Shown one piece after another: positions 35,710-46,112 of a DNA stretch of 64,000 bases. Within the stretch, counting starts at the first letter, position 1. Every line of letters begins with the position of its first letter. The DNA lies in assembly GCF_032854445.1 (NCBI RefSeq), contig NC_088301.1, positions 9,670,281 through 9,734,280 of the forward strand, given 5' to 3'. A program made the position numbers and the translations under genes. A model generated the notes under the pieces. The model had not been told where the DNA came from. It did not search any database and saw only the letters and a list, made by a program, of their open reading frames with translations. This DNA is from Liolophura sinensis (lineage: Eukaryota > Mollusca > Polyplacophora > Chitonida > Chitonidae).

Positions 35710-35742
35710 AATAAAGCTCTATCTATCTATCTATCTATCTAT
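35637..35742 (+). repeat. Microsatellites in the LINE 3' end
   Basis: An (ATT)n run at about 35637-35650, a T-run, and a terminal (TATC)n run at about 35712-35742 lie downstream of 'aataaagct'. They look like the short-repeat tail made during target-primed reverse transcription. Confidence 0.9.
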
Positions 35743-36010
35743 AGAAAGCAAGTTTGGTGAGACAAATAGAGCAGACAAATAGAACATTTTACTACATTTT
35801 TGCCATGTGTTCCTTAGCCCCTGAAAAAACACTGTTTAAAATGTCAGTCTGTGTTATAAGTACACCACTTATATACTTTATGAGGCGAGAAAATTCCTGT
35901 TTACAGCAGTTACAGTTAAAGTTAATCTGGTCAATATTATCTTAAATGTGCCGAAATTCAATTTCCAGTACCAATCTGTAAGCATGGTGAAGAAGTTTAT
36001 ATTTTTTTAC

Positions 36011-36048
36011 TTAAGTCAGGAATAGCTTTGTGGAATCGGCCCCAGAAA
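36011..36048. mobile_element. Orphan MITE end
   Basis: 'acttaagtcaggaatagctt' then 'tgtggaatcggcccc' matches the right end of the MITE at 27652-27847. No left partner was found within 400 bp upstream. Confidence 0.5.
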
Positions 36049-36429
36049 AAAAGAAGACATCAAGAACAACTTGTTAATCATAATAGTGGGGATATGGTTT
36101 GTCTTATAATTCTTTTCCCAGAACAATTAGCAGCAATTTCTAACAGACGCATTAGCACCAATCTCCACACAAGCATCATGATTAACATCATAATTAAGAC
36201 AATTTAGTACACCCTAAAAAAAGATGCATTTTCCTAATACCCTGTAATGTATTAAAGTGACATGGTAAAAACAAATTGTACAGTTTGTCAAGTCCGGTCC
36301 CGAGTTTATAAATGCTGTCCTCAAGTTTAAAACATGGGGCTCTCAGCTTAAAAGGCCCCGACTTAACTGACCAATCGCAATTGCAATGGCAGGGGTTACG
36401 CTAGTCAATTCTATGTAGGAGGTTACTGC

Positions 36430-36603
36430 CAGTCTGGTGGACAATGCCATTATGCCTGTGGTCGTCAATGCCATTATGCCTGTGGTCGACAATGTCATAA
36501 TGCCTGTGGTCGACAATGTCATTATACCTGTGGTCGTCAATGCCATTATGCCTGTGGTCGACAATGTCATTATGCCTGTGGTCGTCAATGCCATTATGCC
36601 TCG
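36430..36603. repeat. 24-bp minisatellite, 7 copies
   Basis: The unit 'cctgtggtcgacaatgtcat' plus 'tatg' repeats seven times. Two variants (gtcgtcaatgcc and gtcgacaatgtc) are mixed. Since 24 bp equals eight codons, minus-strand frames show an eight-residue period (GIMALTTT, GIMTLSTT), but flanking sequence gives no gene context. Confidence 0.92.
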
Positions 36604-36689
36604 ACAACTGCTGTAGCTCGTGAACTATTATGTTCTGTGCTGATAAACAATGTGGCGCTGACGGGAAAATTATCCCCTAGTTGCAATTT

Positions 36690-36962
36690 TCTTCGGTTAA
36701 GCTAAACTTTTTGTATTATTAATACACAATAGACTGATGCAGTACGACTGGGTCAAGCAATGTTTTAGTGATGAAGTATGTTCAGATTATCCCAGGAGTG
36801 GTTCTCCATAGGAAATCTCCAAATTTTGACGAAGGCAGTGTGTGTGTGTGTCAACGAATTGCTAATTAGTACTGTAGGTGAACTCCAGAGATAGTTTATC
36901 TAGGTTTCATGTGAGTTAATTATTTACTTGACGCCTGACGTGATCATCTGAACAGGCTTGTT
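36690..36962 (+). repeat. Duplicated block F, copy 2
   Basis: Direct homologue of 32540-32823, 4.15 kb away, with the same block order and several small indels. A (GT)n run at about 36838 lies in this copy. Confidence 0.75.
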
Positions 36963-37659
36963 TGTCAAACGGAATAATGCATCCCTTCCCACCCCTTTTC
37001 TGAAGGGCACGCTTGTTTCTGTATGACATCCTAGACATCAGTATCGGTATATCAGTATACAGTTAGCGCTCATTCAAGTTTGAACTTAGTTATACAAGTG
37101 AAAAATTGTATGCTAAGGAGTTAAAGGAAAAAACCGAAAAAATCGAAGTAAGCATCATTAAATAGACACTTAAAACTATGCATAAATATACGTTCATATG
37201 TTGTTTTTTTTCAGCTTTTTGTGAACAGAGTTAAAGGAGTTCAAATATTTAAATTCAAAAGTGTGCTTTACTGACAATACCATCAGAGTTTAGGAACTCT
37301 GACGCCACAGGAAGTTTTTCTAACTCTAATCACGACAATGGATATGGAAATAACTCTTTTTCACCATGAATGAAAGATTACTGAAACAATGTTCCGAAAA
37401 TTCCTTCCCTCTGGAGAACATCGGGGGAAAATATGTGATGTGACATCAGAGTTCCTAGATACCGTCATTATGGCTCATAAACCCGCCATAGTTTTCAAAT
37501 ATTTAAATGCCTTTTAACACTGTTAAAAATCTGAAAAAATAAATAAAAGTATTTTTACGCACAGTGTTCAGTTGCCTGTATGATGAACTTTACTTCATAT
37601 TTTAGTTTTCTTTTAAGTTAAGGGCCAATACAGTGGGTCAAAGACCTTTACACATCGCG
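36963..37659. other. Unassigned stretch
   Basis: A-rich, T-rich sequence with no assignable element. It may be an insertion that splits block F copy 2 from its distal part at about 37.66 kb. Confidence 0.3.
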
Positions 37660-37800
37660 TATCGACATCTAGCTATCCCGGCTGTACCGAAAAGGTCAAA
37701 ACTTGCAGCATAGTCTCTTTGAATGCACTCACATATGAGTTGCTTACATGCTGGTGGTCATCCAGGTGGAGGAAAACGCCAATCAAATAAATAAATAAAC
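37660..37800 (+). repeat. Distal part of block F with SINE-A tail
   Basis: 'gtctctttgaatgcac' resembles 33.08 kb. The end 'gaaaacgccaatcaaataaa' plus 'taaataaa' is a SINE-A tail fragment on the plus strand. Confidence 0.6.
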
Positions 37801-38013
37801 GCCCAAATCCTGGAATAGTTTAGTAGTGTAAGCTCGGTTCGATTCATTGGTTATGGGTCGGTCGTTTGAAGCAAAGAAGTCGTAAAACGATTCTCAACTC
37901 ACCTTTCTTGTTTAAATAAATATAAACCTTTTTCCCTTGAGGAGAATAAGTCTTTTCTTATGAGGTGATGTAATATATAAATTAAGGTGAAACTGATGAG
38001 ATATTGCTAATTG

Positions 38014-38260
38014 TTGAACGACAAGACACCTTTTTGCGCTGTCATGCCGTGGTGCCATCGTTTCGCTCCATTTCTTCATATCAACGTTTCATCATTTCGT
38101 TTACCATCGGGTCATTGCTTCTTGCCAGCATGCGAGACCCTCCGATCACGCAAGAACATTTCAGCCCCAAGATGTCACGAAGATACGAAACAGTGGCACG
38201 CCACTACGATACAACTAATCCATCATTTCGCAATATAATGTGATCGCTTCGTGTCTTGTT
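38014..38260. repeat. CCATCG-type degenerate repeat element, copy 3
   Basis: 'ggtgccatcgtttcgctcca', 'accatcgggtcattgcttct' on the left and 'gatgtcacgaagatacgaaa', 'gtggcacgccactacg' on the right show the same semi-palindromic word use as the elements at 24.5 and 25.1 kb. Confidence 0.6.
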
Positions 38261-38944
38261 CTGTGATAGGGATCAACCTCAAATTTAGCCATGTGTCCAT
38301 AGATTTTTTCTCTGGGTTACGTAAACGGCCATATATAATCCAGTCACTATCGGATCCTGTGGGTAAATATCCATTCTTCCAGGTAAGCCTTCTCACTCGG
38401 TGACAGTTGCCCTTAGGTATACACAGATAAAGATACTTAGTAAACCGCTCACTAACGAACAGTTCGTATACTTGTCGATCAACATGTGTAGAACTCTGCT
38501 TGAAACGGTTTGAAAACACTTCCTATCAAAAGGCGCGGGGAGGGGGGGATTCAACACCTATTTCAATAAAATGTAAACAAAAATCAAATACATAAATAAA
38601 ATATCAGCTTAATAAAACTGTTAAAAACTCGCGATGGCTGGTGGTTTGAAAAGGCGGCACGGTTCATGAAATGCTGAATTTCAGTAATTACGACCACGCG
38701 TCACAGGTCCGTCACTTCAATATAATTACGGATGGACCATCTCGGACTGGACAGATTTTACGTAGTTACTATACTTGGCTTCTCTTCGACATGAACCACA
38801 TATCCCCGTCATGTCTTGGCTAGATTCATATAGCACATTGAGTTTAAACATACAAGTTTTTTTAACGCAAATCACTGTTGCAAAAGCAAAAGCTACACTC
38901 TGTTTGGCAAAATTAATCAGGATTAACTCTATTTACTAATGCTT

Positions 38945-39095
38945 CCCGGTGCGGTCATGGGAAAAAATCCTACTAACTGCACATTAACAAACCACAACAA
39001 TTTCACTTGCTTTTGACTTGTAAGTATTAGTTTTAGGTTCCAGAATTGCACTAAATATGTTCCTCTTCCTCTGGGACAACTTCGTACCAAAGGGG
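38945..39095 (+). repeat. Dispersed repeat G, copy 2
   Basis: 'taacaaaccacaacaatttc' with 'acttgcttttgac' and the following 'cctcttcctctgg..acttcg' align with 34185-34330. Similarity is moderate and no coding content is evident. Confidence 0.5.
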
Positions 39096-39519
39096 ATAAT
39101 TCGTAGTGGATGTTTGCCAAAGTGTTGCTTGCTCTGTTGTGAAAGGTTTTGATTAAACATAGCGGACATAAGTGATAAAATCTCGGAAAAGAGTAACGTG
39201 TAGGCCTACAAGAAGTCAATTTCGATCTAGAACTAGAACCAACATCCTAGAACTAGCGCCTTTGGGCGCTTATTATCAACAAGGCCTCCACAATCAGTGA
39301 CAGTAATGGCCTTTGAACTGTCCCCTTGTTTCCCTACATTCGCTTTTATTGGTTTTTATTGGTTTTTATGAAACTGCTGACACACACCATTGGTTGAAAA
39401 ACATACCACGAACAAAACCTGATATGACTAGATGCGATTAGAGAGGAGATTCTCCGACGCCTTTATTTTTTCACAATAAATGTCCCCTAGACGTAATATG
39501 TATGCTATGTTTTGGTCTA

Positions 39520-39757
39520 TATTTTATTTATTTATTTCATTAATGAGAATATTTCACTTATACGACGACGGCCAGCATTAGTGTGGGAGGAAACTGGGTA
39601 GAGCCGGGGAAAAACCCACGATCATCCACAGGTTGCTGGTAGACCTTCCCGGAGAGGAAGCCAGCATGGGCTGGACTTGAACTCACAGTGACCGCATTGG
39701 GGAGGGGCTCGTGTGTCATTGTACCGCGCTGGCACGCTAACCACCTCGCTCACGGTT
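39520..39757 (-). mobile_element. SINE-A, full length
   Basis: In reverse orientation the element runs from an (AAAT)n tail at 39520 through 'atatttcacttatacgacga', 'gggaggaaactgggtagagc' and 'cttgaactcacagtgaccgc' to the head 'gctggcacgctaaccacc'. A short deletion sits near 39650. It ends near the tRNA-like start at about 39757. Confidence 0.92.
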
Positions 39758-39835
39758 TTACTGGATTTAAAACTATTATATTAACTAGTACCACTTAAAA
39801 ACCCCAATTAAAACTGGACCCTCTTCCTATGTTAG

Positions 39836-40055
39836 TTTAACATGAAGGGGATAGTGCAGCGACAGGGTGACCCGTATCAGTAAAATGGCTCGGGCAGGCG
39901 GCTTACATGCCTTCGGTAAGGCATCTCAGTGAAGCAGCACTAGATAAAAGAGCGGTGGAAATCCGTCCTGCAACAAGGAGGCACATTACACGCACTCTAA
40001 GGATTCCTTCGTCGTCATGTGACTGAAAAATTGTTGAACACCAAGCACTCACTGA
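39836..40055 (+). mobile_element. SINE-B, 5'-truncated, with target-site duplication
   Basis: The copy starts in the body ('catgaaggggatagtgcagc') and ends with 'caccaagcactcactga'. Flanks 'ctcttcctatgttag' (39821-39835) and 'ctcttcccatgttag' (40056-40070) are a 15-bp duplication with one mismatch. The lost tRNA head shows truncation during reverse transcription. Confidence 0.95.
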
Positions 40056-40700
40056 CTCTTCCCATGTTAGAGCCCTAGCCGAGTGAGGTCATTCCATGAA
40101 GATCTGTCGGGATTATGTGCAGGGAGAAGCTCTCCAAAGCATTGGCAAATTCATTATCCACTGTGTGCTTTGCCAGAAGCCATGGTGTGAATTAGTCTAT
40201 AATTATCCCGACATCTCTTCGTTAGAACCTTGAAAATCATAAGTAAAAGAGTTTTACAACAAATATTTTGACAGATAACGGAGTTGCATTAGATTCTTGA
40301 AGAGTGTGTACGGCATATAGCGACTAGGCGATACGATGACAGATTTTACCTTACGTACCGGCCTTCGTAGATAACACAAGCGTGCTCCCGTCTGGTCTGT
40401 GTGACACGAACGAGACATCCATGGAATGATGGTAGTACCCATGGAGAATTTGGTACGGTTTCGCAGTCCACAGACTGTAAATTTTTATAGCACAGTCGAG
40501 TGATACCAGGTGCGAAAGCATGAGGGGTCAGCGGATTGTGAGTTGCAATGATGAGAACAGTCCGTCGCTGAACACCAGTGAATATGGTAGCCGAGTTAAT
40601 CTTTCATGTTTTATAAAATAGTATCATCGGTAAAAATAAACAAGTCTTAAACAGCGATTGATAACTCACGGAAATGTCACCGGCTCCGAGGTAGAGGAGA

Positions 40701-40841
40701 GGCCAGGGTCTAGTTTTACAAAGATGTCGTACATGATAATGATAATCGCGCAATGGCACGGTAATAGTGATGTACAAAATATTGCACGACAAATGTGAGA
40801 TAAAAAAAATGATCGTCCGCCGCTTTGCGAAAGTGGGCCTA
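40701..40841. mobile_element. Small MITE H, copy 1
   Basis: The left end 'tctagttttacaaagatgtc' and right end 'gctttgcgaaagtgggcct' are imperfect inverted repeats. The interior 'ggcacggtaatagtgatgta' is almost identical to copy 2 at 41083-41224. Confidence 0.75.
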
Positions 40842-41082
40842 GGTGTGAACTGACCTGGCCTGTACCGCCCGTACTCCCCGTGGCTGTTGCAGGCCAGCGG
40901 CTCCCTTCTTGCCTGCTGTAACAACTCCGGCATGCCAGGAGTGAAATTCTAGACTTTCTTTTTCATTTAGCTGTTTTGGGATGCCTCGTCGTTTGGTATT
41001 TGCCTGTAGTATCTAGGGCTGATTGAGTTATCAAGTCTCACACGATAACGATCGAGTCTTCGAAGGTGTTTTCGATGAGATC

Positions 41083-41224
41083 TGGGCACAGTTTCACAAA
41101 GATATCGTACATGTACGATAATTGTACATGTAGGACAGTGGCACGGTAATAGTGACGTACAAAATATGGTACGACTAATGTACGATAATAAAATGTCGTA
41201 CTCCATTTCGTGAAACTTGGCCCT
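41083..41224. mobile_element. Small MITE H, copy 2
   Basis: 'gggcacagtttcacaaagat' and 'tttcgtgaaacttggccc' form the inverted ends. The interior holds 'acatgtacgataattgtaca' and 'ggcacggtaatagtgacgta'. The copy lies about 240 bp from copy 1 in the same orientation. Confidence 0.8.
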
Positions 41225-41700
41225 GGTCCATATTTTCTAAATCCACAGAGTTTTTAGGTCATATGTGTAACTTTGCAGCACCCTGCGTTGTGGTACTGCA
41301 GCCGCTAGCATTATACGGGCACGGAACAATCTCGAAATTAGTTGTAAAAGTATAGCAATTGTCTCCTGTGGTCTGTGTTGTACACATAGAGAAGCCTCAC
41401 ATGCCTGCCGGGAATGTTCTCGAACTAAGTGGTTTAGATTTTCTGATGTTTGATACCCAGATTAAATAGTGACGTACAGTAACTCCATTTAGGGGACATT
41501 AAACCATGTATCTGCAGTTTGAAAGGCCCAGCCCTGGGGATTTACTTAAATGAATAACGAGTAAGGCAATCATTGTTATTACAGCCTCACATCATATTTC
41601 ACGTTTTCCTATATTGCAGCATTCGATGTACCAACGTGACTGCAGTATGTATGTACTCAGTGTGCTGCAGTAACAAAGTGTTATTGTTTTAGCATTTTGT

Positions 41701-41872
41701 CAATAAACATTAACAATTGATGAAAGGGAGCGTGTCATCACGCAATACCATCTGTGTATTTAGCAAAGTAACATGATTCTCTCATGAGCCCGTGGGTTAT
41801 GATGAAAATCCGGCGTATATGTTCCGCCGGGGTCAACGGATGTATCAGTTACACTGTTACGTAACGGTTACT
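41701..41872 (+). repeat. Direct duplicate J, copy 1
   Basis: Aligns with 42521-42692 at an offset of 820 bp. Shared blocks are 'caataaacatt', 'tgtgtatttagc', 'gtaacatgat', 'tgttccgc', and 'gtatcagttacactgt' followed by 'gtaacggtt'. No coding content is evident. Confidence 0.85.
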
Positions 41873-42520
41873 GGCGCTTTATTGTCGTAGGGAGCTTTTA
41901 CATAACAAAACAAGTGGCATAAAAACTCAGCAAGAGGAATATTGAAGAGTCACAAGATTTTGAAGTATTCGTTCTCTCTAGACATTTCTAATTTACCCTG
42001 ATGTCAGACTTGAAGATTGTGTTTTATACCAAAATTTACCGATGTCGTTGATATAACAAGAGTGAGACGAATTTCAGTATACCTATAAAAATAATCAGAT
42101 CTGTTGACAGATGACCTGAACTTTCAGTGACAAGCTTATAAAAAAAAGTACAGCTACACGCCAAACTACTTTTACCACAATTAACTGTTACCAGGAACAA
42201 AGCTACTCTATTGTTTATGACTGTAATTACATCTAGTGTATTCTATTTACCACCAAAAATGGCCATTGTGGATCCACAATGGCCTTTTCATTTAACATCC
42301 ACGTCCGCCATTACAAAAGAAAGTCCAAGAAGAAACGAAAGATCAGGCCTACAGAAACATCGCGTACTCATTAGTGTAAAGGCTGTGTATATTGAAAAAT
42401 GAGTGTGTCCACCCACACTGCGCAGTGCACTGTTACAAAATAAAAGACGTGTGACGAAAGCCTTGATTTTTGTGTTTTACCATGAAGGCAAACTTGAAGA
42501 GTAAGTTTCATTTCCCTGAT

Positions 42521-42692
42521 CAATAAACATTGAGTTTGACGTCCGATTACGTGTTATTACGCAGTGTTATCCGTGTATTTAGCTAGGTAACATGATCCAT
42601 TCATCGACCCATGGTTTATGATGCGAAACAGATGTACTTGTTCCGCAAGGATTAACGGTTGTATCAGTTACACTGTGGTGTAACGGTTGTGG
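42521..42692 (+). repeat. Direct duplicate J, copy 2
   Basis: Partner of 41701-41872. Conservation is strongest around 'gtatcagttacactgt' and 'taacggtt'. The 650 bp between the copies holds no gene; a 63-codon frame at 42211 contains a near-palindrome ('gccattgtggatccacaatg'). Confidence 0.85.
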
Positions 42693-43596
42693 ATGGAAAT
42701 TCGTTGTGGCCACACAAATTTTCACAGAGAAGGGAGAGGCAAAATAAACCAGGCTAGGTTTAGTTTGCTTTATGAATATCGGTCTTTGTCAGCAGGCCAA
42801 AAACTGCAGATGTACACTGCTTTCGGTGTACATCACTGCACTGTCAGGATTTCTGGTAAACTTTCGGCGATTACTGTACATGTTTTACACATACTCTGTA
42901 AATGTTTATCTTTCACTGTAAACATTCCAGATTCATTCATTCCAGATTAACCCATTTTCCATTTTTTTAAACTATGTGTATTAAATCACTTCTTTCCTAA
43001 AGGAAACGGGCTGATCGCAGCATTCATGGATGAGGGCTACAAATCTAGGCTCCATCTTTTTTAACTAAATATTCCAGTTAAGGCTTACTGATGACCGCTA
43101 AAAGTTTACCGAGATAAATGTTAACCTTCACATTACAACAGTAAATGTATACTTATATAGAAATCGAAGAATGTCTCCCATTGTTGGACGGAGATTGCGT
43201 TACATCTCCCGTTATAAACTGTCAATCATCGACAGGCCTCAAACTGAAAAGTGTGTACGTGTAAGGGTATGGGGATCATAGAGACCATCTATCCGAGCAC
43301 GAACTCACGACTTCACGTCCTCACGCCAAGGAAAAGGATTGAACTGTGTGGATATATGTTGACTAACCATTTGCTACATTACTAACGTCATAGTGTCAAA
43401 AAGTTGTAGCAAAAACAAAGGACAAAGTTATTGTTATGAAGTAAAAAGAGGTCTTTTGAGCAAATGTTACAAGTGTTGAGATACAAGTCCTCAGCAAAAG
43501 GCGTGACATCGTACATATGATGAAAAGCAAAAGTGACGTTCTAAATTATCCCCTCAAAATAACACGATTTACTTTCTTCTGAAGTTCTACTTACTT
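42693..43596. other. Unassigned stretch
   Basis: No assignable gene or repeat. Confidence 0.35.
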
Positions 43597-43607
43597 CAAG
43601 ACAAGGG

Positions 43608-43983
43608 TGAGTGAGTGATTGGGGTTTAACGTCGTACTTAACAATTTTTCAGTCATATGACGACGAAGAAATCCTTAGGGTGCATGGAATGTGCCTCCTT
43701 GTTGCAGGACGGATTTTCAGCGCTCTTTTATCTAGTGCTGCTTCACTGAGACGGCTAGCCGAAGGCAAGTAAGACGCCCCGCCCGAGCCATTATACTGAT
43801 ACGAGGGCCTCCTTGGCTCAGTTGGTTTGCGCGCTAGCGCAGCATAATGACCCAGGAGTCTCTCAAGTCCAAGTCCAGCCCATGCTGGCTTCCTCTCCGG
43901 CCGTATGTGGGAAGGTCTGCCAGCAGCATGCGGATGGTCGTGTGTTTTCCCAGGGCTCTGCCCGGTTTGCTCCCACCATAACG
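43608..43983 (-). mobile_element. Chimeric SINE: antisense SINE-A joined to SINE-B 3' end
   Basis: 43608-43802 is a reverse-oriented SINE-B 3' part, from the tail 'gagtgagtgattggggttta' to 'gagccattatactgatacg'. 43803-43983 is a forward-oriented SINE-A 5' part, from 'gggcctccttggctcagttg' to 'ctcccaccataacg'. The joint unit is flanked by 'caagacaa' at 43597-43604 and 43984-43991. One flanking duplication around both pieces suggests a single insertion of a template-switched product, read on the minus strand and ending in the SINE-B tail. Confidence 0.75.
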
Positions 43984-44369
43984 CAAGACAACGAAAACTC
44001 CATGCATCGTATGTAGCACCGCCTACGATCAAGATTTCCAGCTGGAAGAAAAGGTGAGTGAAAATGGATTCATTCCAAAGACCAAATGTCAAAAAAAAAT
44101 TAGATCTTAGATAGGATGTTGGGTCGATGGGTACACGTAGCACCAGTGTGAAATCTGGATCTGGATCTAATTACGCACGGATCGGTGTAAATAGTACACA
44201 CCAACAGTGACGTTATAATGGAAACAATGACATCATGTAAACAATGACCTTATTATGTAATCAGTGTGTTGGCAGGATGACTTTTCGAGTTAGATGAAAA
44301 CGGTTCACTGTTTTATCTGGGAGGTAGCTATGGCTTTCGCAAATGAAAGTGTAAGAAAAGAAAAAAAGA

Positions 44370-44396
44370 CCCCCCCCCCCCCCAAAAAAAAAAAAG
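44370..44396 (+). repeat. C-run followed by A-run
   Basis: About 14 consecutive C residues are followed by about 12 A residues. This is a homopolymer junction that is error-prone in sequencing. Confidence 0.9.
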
Positions 44397-44510
44397 TCAG
44401 CGCCAACTCAAGAGTGTTAAAAGTGGGCATACGCACATATTATCTGACAGAACTGAGTTTTGTACATTTTTTACCTTCTCTTCTGAGATGTTTTGATTCT
44501 TGCTGATTAC

Positions 44511-44690
44511 TATTTATTTATTTATTTTATCGGTGTTTTACGCCGTACTCAAGAATATTTCACTTACATGACGGCGGCCAGCATTATAGTGGGAGGAAAC
44601 CGGGCATAGCCTGACCTTCCCACGTACGGCCGGAAAGGAAGCCAGCATGAGCTGGACTTGAACTCACAGAGACCGCATCCACCAGTATGA
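44511..44690 (-). mobile_element. SINE-A, 3' two-thirds
   Basis: Reverse-oriented from a (TTTA)n tail through 'ggtgttttacgccgtactca' and 'gggaggaaaccgggcatagc' to 'cttgaactcacagagaccgc'. A deletion of about 35 bp removes the segment between 'gggcatagcc' and 'tgaccttcccacg'. A second, shorter SINE-A fragment in the same orientation follows at 44722-44775 ('gtggaaacccacgactatcc'). Confidence 0.9.
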
Positions 44691-45129
44691 TGTGAATATC
44701 TCAGAGTCACGGGTGGAAAGTTATGGTGGGTGGAAACCCACGACTATCCGCAGGTTGAGGGCAGACCCTCTCACTTACATGCTGATTACTCTTTGGTCTA
44801 GAAACTCAATGCACTCAGTATACAATTACTGGTGTCGTTCGCTGACAGTTTCTTGTCGAGGTAAATGTCACTTACAGCTGTCTGGTTTTCTATTACAGAC
44901 GTCGCATCAGCCAGATGCGTCTTTTAAATAAATAGCTTTGGCGGCCAGAATGGCGTAGATCTGTTGCACAGACATGACAGGCGAGATCTTTTACCTCAGC
45001 TGTGTTTTTAATCGTTTATCTTTTCTAGTACCTAAGCAGTGCCTTTCAAGCTAAGGATACCAATAAAATACATGAACCGTACTCGCATCGTGCATCCAGC
45101 TTGGTGAGGCAGTCACAAAGGCTTGTATA

Positions 45130-45384
45130 TTTTATTTATTTATTTGATTTGATTGGTGTTTTACGCCGTACTCAAGAATTTTTCACTTATACGACGGCGG
45201 CCAGCATTATGGTGAGAGGAAACCGGGCAGAGCCCGGGGAAAACCCGCGACCATCCACACGTTCCCACTTACGGCTGGAGAGGAAACCAGCATGAGCTGG
45301 ACGAACTCACATCGACCGCATTGGTGAGAGGCTCCTGGGTCATTACTCTGCGTAGCGCGCTAACCTACTGAGCCACGGAGGCCA
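45130..45384 (-). mobile_element. SINE-A, full length
   Basis: The reverse-oriented copy runs from a (TTTA)n tail at 45130 to the head 'aacctactgagccacggagg'. It is missing a short piece near 45260 ('ccatccacacgttcccactt' instead of the longer consensus). It is one of the best-preserved copies. Confidence 0.93.
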
Positions 45385-45811
45385 CCGAACATTAAAATGG
45401 TCGAACCGTAACATACCTGTAGTTGTAGGAAGGTGTCTAAGGTATGCAGTGCCAAGTCCTCTCTCTCCAATGGCCTCTTTACAGAAGCAATCGTGATTCA
45501 TTACCGGGCAGACACAAGAATCCGAGAAAATGGTTGTTCTGAAAATGGGTAAGTTATTAAGTTTCAGTGCACAAAATGAAAGTGCGTATAGTGTAATTCA
45601 AATGTCCATAAATATAAAATAATCATTTTACTTCCAGAGGGTGCTGATGAAAGACTGAATAGGGATCATTAATTCACACCCTCTACAGGAGCCTTAGTGA
45701 AAGATAGCAGGGGGAAAGAATCTGTATAGGATATAATTTACAAAGGTATTGGTTTATAAAGGGGCTGAATTGCAAAGCCACGTTCTTTTTTTATATAGTT
45801 GCGCTTGTACA

Positions 45812-46112
45812 TGGTACAATTAAAGGCCTACAGCATCGAGAGTAAAACCATAGCAGCTACGACAGTGAAATAGCTGGTAAATGGTCACACATAGACCGTG
45901 AAACACGGCCGCTTGTCAATTTACCTCAAAGAGGGGTTTATTATAACTGTTCATGAGAAAGCATAAATAGTTGCAATTTACACGCCCCGTAGCACCATGG
46001 CTTAAGCAAAATTAGGTAAAAGAAATGCAGTGATGTTAATTGCAGTTTATAAGACGTCACTGGTCTAGGATTACACAAAATGCTGTGCTGTCATCACATT
46101 TAAAATACGATG
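45812..46112 (-). repeat. Family D dispersed repeat, copy 5 (most complete)
   Basis: On the minus strand the order is 'ctagaccagtgacgtc', 'ttttacctaatt', 'ggggcgtgta', 'gaacagttataataaaccc', 'tgaggtaaattgacaagcgg', 'tatgtgtgaccatttacc', 'atggttttactctc', 'atgctgtag'. It aligns over about 230 bp with the plus-strand copy at 11.4-11.7 kb. The ATG-initiated frame stops after 11 codons. Confidence 0.85.

Larger units (their letters stand above)
34331..35742 (+). mobile_element. LINE remnant: 5' part and ORF1 joined to a 3' tail
   Basis: An ORF1-type reading frame is followed, without any reverse transcriptase or endonuclease sequence, by a T-rich 3' region, 'ctgaaataaagctctatcta' and a (TATC)n tail. 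This arrangement is an internally deleted, non-autonomous LINE copy. The 5' boundary is uncertain; the untranslated leader may start between about 34310 and 34480. No target duplication was found by eye. Confidence 0.8.
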
